The notes under the pieces were generated by a model. That model worked only from the letters and a program-made list of their open reading frames with translations, made no database searches and was not told the origin of the DNA. From contig JBBHKE010001881.1 in the NCBI GenBank assembly GCA_037447655.1, positions 64,001-128,000 on the forward strand: a stretch of 64,000 nucleotides of DNA, read 5' to 3'. This document shows, piece by piece, positions 11,091-23,000 of the stretch. This DNA comes from Zygnema cylindricum (lineage: Eukaryota > Streptophyta > Zygnematophyceae > Zygnematales > Zygnemataceae). Position 1 is the stretch's first letter. Each line of letters begins with the position of its first letter. The position numbers and the translations under genes are program-made.

Positions 11091-12725
11091 CTAAAGGATT
11101 CTACCTCCTTCCAAGCATGTGGCTTTTCCTCCTTTCTTTTGAAGCTGTGGAACGCTTAAGAGATTAATGCAACCCTCCGGATTATAAAGCACATTGTTAA
11201 AGCGTACTCTATTGACTCTAGTATTCCCTTCCCTATCTTGTGTTGGTAGATCCAACCGTACTGTTCCCACTGTATCGATGACCATCATTGAACCATTAGC
11301 CACTATGATGGATTTTGGTATAGTGAGTTTTCTTATGTCACTGAATAGTCCTGGATCCGAACACATGTGATGTGTGGCACCTGAATCTATGATCCAAATG
11401 TTAAATTTTCCCTTACTCTCCTTGCCGCGTGTGTGAAATAAAATATCCTCTTTTTCTTGTGATTCCTCGATAAGTGAAACGAAAAATTCTTGATCCTGTC
11501 CCATTGGCCCATCCCCAACAAAATCCCCTCTACCTGATGAGCTACTTCCACTTCCTCCACTTCCTCCGCCTCTAAATTGTTCCCCTCCGTGATTGTTTCC
11601 TTTGTTTTGATAACAACCGCGACCAGTGTGTCCCCATTTATGACAAACGTTACTCTGTTTACTTTTGTTTGGGCATTCAAAAGATCCATGCCCAATCTCG
11701 TTACAATTGTAACAAGTCATCTGAGAGGTATCACGTTGATATGAGCCTCTCCCTGGGCCCTGTGACCTGCCTCCTCGTCCACGATGTCTACCTCCTCTCC
11801 CCCTAGATCCCCTAAAGCTGTAAGCTCCTCCGTCATCCTCCTCTTGATAACTTTGGTAAGATGACCCCTTGTTTTCCTCTTTCGGTGTTGCTTTCTCCTT
11901 CTCCGTACTCTTCAAGTGATTGATAGCGTATGCCATTGTTGGTTTCTCTCGCCCCTTGATGACCTCCTTTGCTACCGTAAACTTGCTTGGAAGACTTCTC
12001 ATGAAAACAAACAACCTTTTTTTTTCTGTAGGGAAGTTATTGAGTGAGTTAAGTTGTTCTATGATAACATTAAACCTTTTGACTCCATCATCAATAGACT
12101 CATTCTCCTTCATTCTAAATCCAATATACTCCTCAAAGAGATAATTTTCATTTGCCTCAAATCCTTTTTCAAACGCATTTTGCAAAGCGGTCCAACAATC
12201 ATAAGCCGTATCATGAGTTAGAAGATGTTCATGCATAGAACTAGCACAACTTTGTATTAGTGCGGTGGAGGCCGCCATATCTTTCTTGTCCCACTTCTTT
12301 GCGCCGGCCGGATCCTCGGAAGGATCCGGTCGTGTTTCTTCCCCGATGACGATGTCCCAAAGATTTTTCGGTGTGAATGCTCCTCGAATGTATCTCTTCC
12401 AAATTGCATAGTTAGCACCCGTGAAAACAATGGTCTTATTAAACACCTTAAGATCATCATCGTCGCTCTCCTCCTCTTCCTCATAAAGTTTAGGTTTCCC
12501 CCTTTTGTTTTTTATTTTCTTTGAATTGAGTGAGTCTCCACTTACTCCTCCACCTCCATTATCTTCTTGTGTTTTGAGAAACTTTTGAAAGCGTTCAAAC
12601 GTTCCTTCGTCCATCTTCACATTTTTCTCCCCCCATTCGTCATACTCATCATATTGTGTCCCTGTAACTCCTCCTCCACTAACTCCCCCACTAGCTTCCG
12701 CCGGGGATTTCCCTTTCTCCGCCAT
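11091..12725 (-). pseudogene. Copia-2 gag and protease
   Basis: The minus-strand frame starts most plausibly at 12725 (MAEKGKSPAEASGG), the first Met downstream of the PBS; an earlier Met at 12842 lies inside the 5' LTR. The N-terminal part is acidic, followed by the copia gag core (YAIWKRYIRGAF, WTALQNAFEKG, RLFVFMRSLPSKF). A glycine/arginine-rich linker precedes a zinc knuckle (CYNCNEIGHGSFEC) and a second, damaged one (CHKWGHTGRGC). The aspartic protease motif WIIDSGATHHMCSD is intact near 11390. The frame ends in a TAG at 11091-11093; translation would continue in frame into integrase without it, so this looks like a single disabling point change. Confidence 0.93.
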
Positions 12726-12749
12726 ACCGGCAAGTGTTGCCAGTAACCC

Positions 12750-12761
12750 GCTCCGATACCA
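12750..12761 (-). promoter_or_regulatory. Primer-binding site of Copia-2
   Basis: The minus strand reads TGGTATCGGAGC, two bases after the CA end of the 5' LTR. It differs by one base from the usual plant copia site for initiator Met-tRNA (TGGTATCAGAGC). Confidence 0.92.
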
Positions 12762-12763
12762 AT

Positions 12764-13334
12764 TGAAAGGTTTACAATCCAAATTAAATACACTCCACAA
12801 TGGTGTTCCTCCAAAAACATTCAATATATATATTAAGCACAATGCAAATACAACTCCTTTTCTTCCTTCCTTTTACTTCTGACCTTTCTACGCCTTCTTC
12901 ACAAGCTATGCCTCCGAAAGATAATACTACCACGAAGTCTCAACAAGTATATATAGGTACACGACTAGAAACGCGTAGGAACCAACGCGGTGAAATGCAC
13001 GACCAATAAGTTGAACCGACTTGAACAACACGGTACGACTAAGAAAGTCAACCGCGAACCAACTTGAATCACACGGTATGACTTGAACTTACGTGAACCG
13101 AAACTACCAAGCAATTTCCACGTCACTTCTATAGTACTATTCAAACATACGTGAAACGAAACGAACACTTAATTTCTACGTCACTTCAAATACCCAGCGA
13201 CGAAACTACTACGTCGCTAACTTCTACGTCACTTCAAATATTTAGCGACGAGACTACTTTCGTCGCTAGTCGTCGCTACTTTAGCTACGAGAGTATCTCG
13301 TCGCTAAGTGAGTGCTCAGTACAATATCCTAACA
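12764..13334 (-). repeat. 5' LTR of Copia-2
   Basis: Same length and ends as the LTR at 7426-7996, with about nine single-base differences scattered along 571 bp. It contains the same ACGTCACTT repeats and would drive transcription of the element. Confidence 0.95.
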
Positions 13335-13339
13335 CATAT
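13335..13339. repeat. Target-site duplication of Copia-2, right copy
   Basis: CATAT, identical to 7421-7425. Confidence 0.9.
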
Positions 13340-13486
13340 TTGTTGCGACCAATGGCAAATCCTGCCTTATATGATTTACAAACTTTGGCGCACCATAGTC
13401 CGGATCCAGTGGGAGGCCAAATATCAACTCCAGCTGTATTGTTGGATACGAAACTAAGAAAATGGAAGGAATTCGATTCCGAATAA
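13340..13486 (+). other. Coding-like fragment cut by Copia-2, unrecognised
   Basis: Right after the target duplication an open frame reads LLRPMANPALYDLQ and ends EFDSE before a TAA. Its 45 or so residues have balanced composition, unlike the surrounding AT-rich DNA, so it may be an exon end or an older element disrupted by the insertion. The sequence left of the element (before 7426) does not extend it clearly. I do not recognise the protein. Confidence 0.25.
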
Positions 13487-13707
13487 GATTTGAAAAAATA
13501 GTAACCGGATGGGTTTGAACTGTTGAATGGGAGACTACAACCTGCATTTTAAATGAATGTGTCAGAAAAAATGAAAAAAAAAATGAAAAAATGAAAAAAT
13601 GAAAAAAAAAAAAATGGAAAAATGTTATCTGATCCTTTGAAACAAATCCATAAGGGAGGCGGTATACTAAAAAAAGAATTGACCTTAATCAAATAAAGTT
13701 ATTAACG

Positions 13708-13782
13708 CTATTTTGGGATCATTGGGAAGAGTAAACAGACATCAAATAAGAGGTTTTAACGCTAATATTGATTCACGATCAG
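13708..13782. repeat. MITE-like terminal block
   Basis: It starts CGCTATTTTGGGATCATTGG and ends TTAACGCTAATATTGATTCA, matching the blocks at 6456-6541 and 45168-45252. A run of AAAATG-type low complexity lies just upstream (13560-13622). Confidence 0.5.
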
Positions 13783-15538
13783 TCAAAAACAGGTTTACCT
13801 TGTTAGATAATATTTTTGCTAGTTTAAAAAAAAACAGTCTCGTAAGACTTAGAAATGGCTCGACTCATGCTTTTCCCACAACCCCTTGAATGTAAGAAAA
13901 CCATAAAAATACTACTGCAAAAAAAAAAAAAAAATAGGATGACGTGGCCTCATAACCGAGATGCACTGGTTTATATGAGTGACAAGACCGTAGGCATGAT
14001 GTTTTTAATAGTTATGGCTCAAACGACAGATAAGAGGCAATCAATCACCTGGAGGAGGCGGTGAAGGAGAAGGAGGAGGGCGTGGCAGAGGTGGAGGAGA
14101 CAAAGGGGGTGGTGGAGCTCCTGTTCACGTCCCCATATGGCAACATCATTTTCCCAACACGAGTGCCCAAGCGTGAGTGCTTTCGAATATTTAGAAAATA
14201 GCTCGGAATTATGAAATCTAAACTCTTTCGCTGATCTGATATGATTATTTAACACAAGTTTTTTTATTTTTATTGTAGAGCAAGAATAATAGTCGGGAAT
14301 CGGCGATATTGCTTGCATTTGTTTTCCACAAATATCCAAATGCCAAAAAAATTACTAAAACAGTTTTTGGCACAAACTAGACTCACATACATGTTATTTA
14401 AACAACATTGGCTATAATTAATTGACGGTTTATCGTCTGAACAATGGGGCAATAATGGGTCAAACATGCCTCCCCACGGGAGAAAAAAAATGACTATCTA
14501 GTGTTGGGGTACATGTTTTTGTTGTTGTGCAAACAGAATTGTTGATATTTTTGAAGCACTAACCTCCAATCCAGATCTTAATTGAGAAAACGCCAAAAGA
14601 TGAACTGGAGAAGCCATCCACAATCTGAACATGTTTTCCGTTCACAAGAATGTGTTAGAATTGTGAAATCGTTCCAGAAGAAAAATTATCGGCAATAGCA
14701 TCCTAAGCTCTATAGCTGTCGCCTAGCGGATTTTTATGTCTTAACGCATAATAAAAAGGTAACAGCTATCTTGCAAAGCGCTCATATTGCCACGCCTAGA
14801 TCATCAAAAAAAAAATATTAGAGAGACAGACAGAAATTCACATTTTTCCCGTATTGATATTGAAAATTCTCATTTCTTTTCAAAGCAGAGCACAATGCAT
14901 TCTCATTAGAATTCACCTTTACTAAGTTAACATAGGGGAAAGAATACTTTTTAAAATTTCAAACTAACATTCGTGACAAGACTGCAAAATGATGGCAATT
15001 AATGCTTTTGAAAAGAATAATAATCAATACTCTTCAAAATTTGGATAGCAAACAAATACAATTTGTTGTCTAGCACAAGGTCTTCAATATCTTGCATAAG
15101 GCATATATTTGTTAGAAAGAAAAAAGACATCAATTAACAAAATCCAAAAGCTAAACCAAAAAAAAAAAAACAACAAAAAAAAAAAATTGCGATTGACATA
15201 CGTGGCGAAGGCGGCACTGAAAACCCCCCATACAACAAATAGAGTTGGTTAGCAAGGATTAAACCAAGGCAAAAGTTACTTTCAAGATTCATTCTAGAGT
15301 TGATTCAACAACTTAAAAAAAAAAAAAAACCAATGTAGTTTTTGGGGCGACATCAAAGAAAACCTTATTGCTTTTGAAGCAAATAAAACAAAAACAGCAA
15401 AAACAAAATGCTTTAATTCAAGAATAAGATATTGGGGTATGCATAAAAAATAACCATGACCCCAAATGAGAGGTATATATTTAAAGTAGATTATGAATTA
15501 AGTGACCTTTGACAGGTGGTGGAAAGGGGCCTGCCAAA
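13783..15538. other. Non-coding stretch with one coding-like patch
   Basis: Mostly AT-rich with no supported gene. At about 14036-14180 a higher-GC patch is open on the plus strand (LEEAVKEKEEGVAEVEE, then LLFTSPYGN) or glycine-rich in another frame. Neither reading has a domain I recognise. Confidence 0.3.
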
Positions 15539-16075
15539 AAAAAAAAAAAAAAAAAAAAACATTTTGGACACAAATTAAACAGCAGTTAGCGAGAATCTCC
15601 ATAGACAAAAGTCAAAACAATGAATATTTTACTTTAAAAAACATTTTTAGCTACCGTACATCAAGTTCGGAGAAAAACAACAGAAACTTCAACATTCATG
15701 CCTCGTAATAATAAAAAACAACAACAAATATTACTTTAATATAATAAATAGTGCAACTTGTAATATTAAATTATATTAAATAATAATAGTAAAAAAACAA
15801 ATTTATTAATAATTAACAATAGATATTAAATATTTTTCTTTAACAGTAATTGATAATAAAAAATAAAAAATCATTAAATAATAGTAAATGGTAATAAATA
15901 AAAGTAAGTTACAGTAAATAAAGCATTCAGAGTACATATCAATAGTTTGTAGTAAATAACTAAAAAACATAGTAAATATTTATAAATGATCGTAAATAGT
16001 GATAAATCACAGCAAATAATAATGAATCACAATAAATAATAACATATCATAGTAAAAAAACAACTAGTTTTTTAG
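15538..16075. repeat. Poly-A run and TAAA-rich tandem array
   Basis: A run of about 22 A bases at 15538-15559, then from about 15720 a 350-bp degenerate array of AGTAAATAATAATAAATCA-like units. No coding signal. Confidence 0.8.
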
Positions 16076-16479
16076 GGTTTTTTAGTAGACGACTTGTGAA
16101 CCACACGGTAAGAAATATACAATTAGTATTATCAACGGTAATAAGGGTTGGAAGGGCAAAAAAAGGCGGGACCAAATTAGTATTAGAATAGCTTATAGCG
16201 ATTTTCATACTGCGCAGATTATCAATATCATAAAGCGCGATGCAATACTAAACGGTGAAAAAATACTAAGAAATTATCCGAACATCACCTCAGTGACTCT
16301 TTGATAGATTTAATGACATTGACAAATTTTGATTTTGACAATTTTTTTTTTTATTTTATCATTTTTTTAATTTTTATTTTGATTTTGATTTTGATAAATT
16401 TCAATTTTGACAAAAGTCCAAATTTCAACATTTTTTTTTTTATTATTTTGACCACTAACGACTTACATTTGACTACTCT

Positions 16480-16860
16480 TACATACTTCAAAGACAAGAC
16501 TTTAGTTGGAGGTTTGATCCTCGTGACTAGAATTGTCGGGGCGGCATATTTGAGTAGTCGGACTTTCGTGGCGCCTACTACCACCTCTCGTTTCACTGTT
16601 GATGACGTCCCTATTTTTTCCCAAGTCGTCCCTAACATGGCGAAAAGCCTATTTCCTTTTCTAGAGACTCTTCTCTTGGCTCGTGCAGTGTTGTCCCTTA
16701 ATGCTCGAAATCAAGTTCCTACTTTTTCACCTCTCATTGCCACAATGACTTTCATTTCCGACAAGGCATGAAGCAATTCGCAACCGGTGAATTACAAAAT
16801 CTCTTAGACGCGTTATCTCCTACTCATTTACGTCCTTGCTTCAATTTGAGGTTGGGTGCG
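16480..16860 (+). pseudogene. Decayed coding-like segment, unrecognised
   Basis: The plus frame reads LVGGLILVTRIVGAAYLSS, then RAVLSLNARNQVPTFSPL to a stop near 16771. A second plus frame continues KQFATGELQNLLDALSP to a stop near 16850, so one frameshift seems to separate them. Composition is more balanced than its surroundings. It may be an old transposon protein, but no family motif is clear. The AT-rich start of the open frame (16301-16440) is probably not coding. Confidence 0.25.
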
Positions 16861-18040
16861 TAAACGCAAGCCACACCAATTTTTTGGACACTGCGGTGTC
16901 TAACCAGTTTGCTCCTTCCTTACGCCTACGTTCCTGTTTGTCCTAGTTTTTAGGCCGCCATCTTTTTGTTTTCAAGAAGCTTATTGATTCCGAAGAAATT
17001 TATTTACTTTGTTGCTCACATGGAAGGGAGAGTTTCGTTGCACGAGAATTGAAGCTTTCTCATATAGTTCCTCCTCACTCCCACTCTAGGGGTCCTCCCA
17101 ATCCTTGGGTTGACTTGGTCTTCCTCCACGAGTCTTGGAGGACCATTGGTAATGTGGTCATATCGAATCAAACTAGGACACATGTGTCTTCTGCTACGGC
17201 ATAACATATGGGCGTGGCGGCTCGAGATGCAACGACTTTTGTTGAAAGAGATTATGCTCATGGAGGTCTGACACATCAATCTGTCCCTATCACAATAAAG
17301 ATTTTTGGCACTTTGGAAAAGTCTTTTTCGACACAATTATGCGTGAAAAACATTTGAATTTTGAGGTCAAAGGAGTCATTTGCCACATCCACGATCTTCG
17401 GTGTTGTAAACCTTACTTTGTTTGTTGTGGGTAATCATCTTCTATGTGTTTCCTCCCTTGGTGGGTAAATCATCTTTGGTAGTTTGAATCAATTTTGTTG
17501 GTTCATTGTTATAGGTAGTGTGGTCTTTCTGGTTCGTTTTTTTTTTGCCTTTCCTTGTTTCCTTTGACTCTTGTGATCTTTTAATGCATGTTTTACCCTT
17601 CTTGTACCCTAGCGGTTTCTCCTTTGCACGTTGTGCAATAAAGGTCATATGTATTTTAAAACATATCAAGAGAAAAAAAAAAGAGGCAAAAACGAAAATG
17701 AAAAACGAAACTCGAGTAGGAGCAAACTAAAAGAAACACACTGCCAAAAACAAACATTGAAACAAAGACAAGCCAAAAAAATACTTTGAAAGGAACAACG
17801 AGTCAGTGTACGAAAAGAACTATACTTCAGTACTAAATGTAACCCCATTGACACCTTGGCTCAACGGAGTACACGGAGGGAGTTTCGAAACACGTTGAGG
17901 GTGTACGAGAGGAATAGTTGGTTGAAATAAAGTATTAGCTTGCACTCGAGAAACGTTCAATATAAAAGAACTAGTGACGTGTTCATTTGTTCTTTTCTTT
18001 TTTGTTGCCTTTCTGTTGAAATCTCTCTCATGTAAAAGAA
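16861..18040. other. Non-coding stretch, nothing recognised
   Basis: Possible further decay of the coding-like segment above up to about 17340, with many stops in all frames. Nothing else seen. Confidence 0.4.
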
Positions 18041-18074
18041 GAACATGAAGTGTCGGTGCCGAAAAAAATTGAAG

Positions 18075-18365
18075 TACCGTGAGAGGAGAGGAAAGTCTAG
18101 TCGTCGGAGGGGGGGGGGGGGAGAATTTTTATAGCCGAGAAAGAGGGAGTGAGGGAGAAGAAGAGCCAAAAACGTCGCGGCTAAGTAGGGGAGGAAGGGA
18201 GAAGGGAAAGGGGGGAGGGGGAAGGAAAAAGGAAAATGTCCTAGCCAAGGGAGAGGTGGGATAACCTTTTCAAAGGGGGGACAGAATATTCCTGGGAGGG
18301 GAGATACTGTGGATACCACGAGGGGCAGGAGGAGAGGGAGAGAGTGGAAAATGGGTGGGAAGGGG
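18075..18365. repeat. GGAGGG-type purine array
   Basis: Purine-rich on the plus strand, with a 15-base G run near 18107-18121. It is the reverse-strand equivalent of the CTCCCT arrays elsewhere. Confidence 0.9.
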
Positions 18366-18394
18366 GAAAATAAGGAAAATTATTGGTGTTAATG

Positions 18395-18500
18395 GGAAAT
18401 TAAAACATACGATACTAATTTAGTGCAAGGAGACGAGAGCATACTATACTCCATTCTCTTTAACAATGTTGTTAACACACTTTTAAGGTTTTCAATTGGA
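18395..18500. repeat. Dispersed repeat, inverted copy
   Basis: The reverse complement contains GTTAACAACATTGTTAAAGA and CTTGCACTAAATTAGTAT, matching 5338-5450. Both copies sit next to a CT/GA array. Confidence 0.5.
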
Positions 18501-19700
18501 AAAAATCGCGAGCGAAGGAGATATCACTCCAATATCGGTGAGCAAATTCGTCAATTAGGCAACTTCACATATTGTGGAGTCAACGGTAAATTATAATTAT
18601 AATTTATTGGTAGTATAGGTGACTTTATCTCGATAACAATTGAAAAATATGATTTCTCAAGGATAAATTTGAACCAATTGTTTCATGCTTTGCGATCAAA
18701 ATTCATTTTAGAGTTTTTTAGGGTTTTTTGCGGCTTTTTGAAGGAAGAACTTTTGAAACTTTCCACCGATTGTCACATGCTATACTTGGTAATTTTGTCA
18801 TTGTCTTTATAACAAAAGGTATTTAGGTTTCTCTATGCTCCTTTCATGGACTCAAATGGTTTACCATTGCACTTTTTAATGAAGTCTTGTAATAATCACC
18901 TAACCTTATTTGGTTGAGCTTCCCTTCACATGTGGTTTTTTGGTTTTTCAGTTTTAGTTCTGCCGCCCCTTTATGTTCCCATGAACTTTTTAGGGTCTTT
19001 TAGGGTTTTTTAGGGGATTTTAGGCTTTTTTAGGCGTGATTTTCAATAAAGTCTTGTAATTACCTGTTATATACCTTAGCGAAAAGGAAAAAATGCATTG
19101 TCGAGGTGTCCCAAATTTCCATCATCAGGCTGCACCAATGGGGATTTACAAGAATAGACCTTTTTTTAAGGAATTTGATAATGTCTCAGGATTCGTTCGG
19201 TCGATCATTTTAATTTTTTGTCACATTTGACTACATTGACTGTCTTATAGAAAACAACAAAAATATTGTCAACAAGAACATCACCGACATCATTACCACC
19301 ATCGATACCAACATCATCTCCAATGTCACAAAACATCCAATCATTTTTTATCATTTTATCATTTAATCATTTTTTTTTTCTCGATCCAATCATTTTATCT
19401 AGTTCCAAGATCAATTCCCACATTATTTATTACACAAAAAATAATCACCATCATCATCTTCACTATCATTACCACCATCTCTCAAACATACCTCCTTTCT
19501 AAACCAATCACATAATACACTAAGTGTTTCCACTAGCCTCGATTGACCACTCTAATTAACAAAATGTCGATACCAACATCATCAACAATCACCATCACCA
19601 TCATCACCACCATAATAAAATATTCCTTTCCCAGACAAAAACCACTAAACGACAACGACGACCACAAAACAACATAAACTTACCTAACAGCATCGACCTA
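18501..19700. other. Non-coding stretch, 3' flank of the oligopeptidase gene
   Basis: AT-rich with repeated TTTTAGGGTTTTTTAGG strings (near 18716 and 19000) and ATC/ATT-rich patches (19270-19480). No gene seen. Confidence 0.5.
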
Positions 19701-19770
19701 ACAACATCAACTTATTAGCATCCATTGCTCTAATCGACCCACGTTACCTTAGTCGCCACGGCTATGATAA
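19690..19770 (-). repeat. Decayed copy of the last exon's 3' edge
   Basis: Reads IAVATKVTWVD and a stop on the minus strand, a near copy of the exon end at 19924-19960, with matching 3' flank. It lies downstream in the direction of transcription. Confidence 0.8.
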
Positions 19771-19923
19771 TATCAAGATCACCAACATCCTCACCACCAT
19801 AATAAAAAATATTCCTTTCATAAACGACAACCACATAATGACAACGACTAAACAACACCGACTTAACAACATTGACTTAAACAACATCGACTTAATATCA
19901 ACGATTAAACAACAACCATTGAT

Positions 19924-20080
19924 CTAATCGACCCACGTTGCCTTAGTAGCCATGGCCATGAAGGAGTACACATCGGCCACTTGCTCGATCACCTTCTGAG
20001 TCGGTTTCCCGGCCCCGTGGCCCGCCTTTGTTTCGATTCTCGCGATAATAGGATTTGTTTGAGGACTCCGACCCTCGACA
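19924..20080 (-). CDS. Oligopeptidase last exon with catalytic histidine
   Basis: Acceptor TGCAG. Encodes [20 protein letters not shown] then [20 protein letters not shown] and ends ATWVD before TAG at 19924-19926. The His of AGHGAGK completes the triad. Confidence 0.94.
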
Positions 20081-23000
20081 CTGCACCAAATAAATCAACA
20101 AACCTCCAAGATGTTAACGAACCAATGATAAATAAACCTGATTATAACCTCCGAGGTATTAACAAACCAATGACAAATAAAGTCGATTATAAATTAACTA
20201 ACCGGTTATAAATTAAGAGACCTCCAAGATGTTAACAAACCAATGATAAATCAACCCGATTATAATTAACAAATCAATAATAAATTAACAAACGAAAACA
20301 TAAATTAACAGATAATTATGAATTAACAAAACCAAATGTATTTAACTAAAACCCTGAAATCCTAAAACCATATAAGTTAACAAACCGATTCTAAAGTAAC
20401 AAATTAACAATAAATAAACAAACAGATTATAACCCAACAAATGATCATAAATTAGCAAACCGATCATAATTTAACGAGCAGATAATGAATCAACATTCCA
20501 ACTATAAATTAAAGGACGGACAGTAAATGAAAAACCAAATGAGGTTCATAGTTCTGAATGAAAACGAAATGGAATGGAACGGAACGGAACAGAACGTAAT
20601 TGAATTGAGCAGAAGGGAAGGAACCGTTCCCTAACTGGACATAGTGTGGAGTTCAAATAAACATTTTTCACTCAATTATTGGAAGAGTATTATTACAATT
20701 GTTATTAGTTAATTATATTTATTTACCTGCGGGAGAGAATATACTGCATAGTAACGATATCGAATGCAAAGACACGGAAATTAGTGTGGATGCATCACAG
20801 CAAAAATACATATACGTGAGCAAAAAAAAATAGTGTGGATGTAATTAAAACATTTCGATCAATCAGTTATCCTCATAGTGTTGTTATTAATTAATTAATT
20901 AATACATTGTAATTATTTCAACTGTGGGAAAGGATATACTGCCTAGTAGACCATACATTTGAGTGAGAGTGCAAAAAATCACCGAATTTAGTGTGGATTT
21001 CTAACAACAGTAAACCCTAAAACGTCCAGAAATACCCCAAAAAATACCCCAGATACCTAAAAAATACCCCGAAAAAAAAAAAAAAAACAAAAAACATTGT
21101 AAACCAATTATTAACATATATTATTATTAAATAGTATCGTAAAATATGACGCATTATACCTGTGGGAGAGGACATATTGCATGGTGGCGATATATTTGAG
21201 GGAGTGGAGAGGGACCACTCGGTCGTCGTGATCTCCGGTCAAAACCATGGTGGGGGGGTATTGGGAGACCTTCCTCTCCTCTCCCTCCTTTTTCTCACCC
21301 GTATTTTGTTCGCTTTCCCATGGTCTTTTAATGTTGTGAAGAGGAGAATACCTACAAAAGGACAAAAAAAAGAGGTTTTTCTGTAAAAAGGGATTTTTAC
21401 GTAAAAATGGGTTTTTACCGGAGTTAGTTTTTTTACGTCTTTTTCAGAGTTGGTTAAGGGAGTAGAGAGAGGGGAGAGAAGAAAGATAAGAAAAGATAAA
21501 GAAAAACCAGAAAAAGCAAAAAAACAAAAATAGTAAAAAAACAAAAAAAAGAGCAAAAGAGAGTGGAAAAAATAGTACTTTATGAGCCATTGATATTGTT
21601 CCGGGTCATCGGAACACCCATAATCAGAAGTCCATCCGTGCCCCACTGTAAATTTTTGGAACCGCAACATGTCCATGACTCCCACATGGGCTATGGCACA
21701 CCCAAAAAGATCGGGTCTCTGGAGAAAATAAAGCATAAAAAGAAAAGAAAATCGTGAAAAAAAAAATACCCACGATAGTGAATTTTGTGACAAACAATAC
21801 CCACATCTCATATTTTAAAATTTCCACATATTTATCAAAATATGTCGAAAAGTGTGTGAGATTGTGCTATTTTCCACTGTGAATTTTGGAAACGCAGCAT
21901 GTCCATGACTCCCACATGGGCTATCGCACATCCAAGAAGATCGGGTCTCTGGAGGAATACCCATGAAGAAAAATGAAAAAAAAAAAAAACCACGTAGTAA
22001 ATTCATTGAGAAACAATACCCAAATCTCAGATTTTAAAAATTCAAGATATCTATTGAAATAGATTCGAAATTAAGGAGTTTTTAAGTTTAAGTTTATGGA
22101 GTCACAGCATGTCCGTGAAAAAAAAGTCACCCATCCAAAAAAAAAAAACCCAAAATTTGAGGGGGGGTAGAGGGAGGGGGGGGGGGGGGGGGGGGGAGGG
22201 GGAAGGGGAGTCTTTTATTCAATATACCTGATTAATATAGGAGACCACCAGACGTCCTCCATTGCTTTAAAAAAAAAAGGGTCATTTGGTTTTTTTTTTT
22301 TTTGGAGGATAAAGAAAAAGGGGGTTAAAAAACAAAAGGTGTAACAAAAGAAAAGTAAAAAAGAAATAAATAAATTAGAAAAAAAACGAGGGCTTGAAAA
22401 AGTTAAACACCTGATTAATACATGCGGCCACCAGAAGTCCTCCATTGCTCCCTCCCTCGATACAAAGTCGATCATTTGAGGTGTACTTCTTCTCTATTAG
22501 GTACTCCGCACAACTCTGCAATAAATTGTTAGTCACACAATGTCATTTTTAGGCAGGGATACAATTTTTTCTTGATTTTTTTCTGTGTTTTTTCCGGATT
22601 TTTTTGGATTTTTTTTGGATTTTTTTGGGTTTTTTTTTGAATTTTTCTAAAACAAAGTCAATCAGCTTGCTGTGTACTTATCTCTATTCAGTATTCCGCA
22701 AAGATCTACCGCCCATTGGCATTCACACAAAATTTTTTTTGCAGAGACACATTTTTTTGAGTTTTTTCCGACTTTTTTTTTGGATTTTTCAAATTTTCTG
22801 GTTTTTTTCAATTTTTTTGGTTTTTTTCTTGGTTTTTTTTGGATTTCTTTTCAGTTTCTTTTTCGTTTTTTTCTTCTTCAGTGTTTTTTTTTTCTTTTGG
22901 GGGTTTTTCTAAAACAAATTCGATCCCTTGAGGTATTCACACAACATCAGTTTTATGAAGAGACATTTTTGGAACTTTTTTGGATATTTTTTCGGTTTTT

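Larger units (their letters stand above)
7426..13334 (-). mobile_element. Copia-2: full-length Ty1/copia element
   Basis: A 5909-bp LTR retrotransposon on the minus strand. It has two 571-bp LTRs with TG...CA ends, a perfect 5-bp target duplication (CATAT), a PBS complementary to initiator Met-tRNA, and a polypurine tract next to the 3' LTR. Reading by eye, the LTRs differ at about nine positions (about 1.6%), so the insertion is fairly young. Its gag-pol reading frame is interrupted, so it could move only if helped in trans. Confidence 0.96.
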
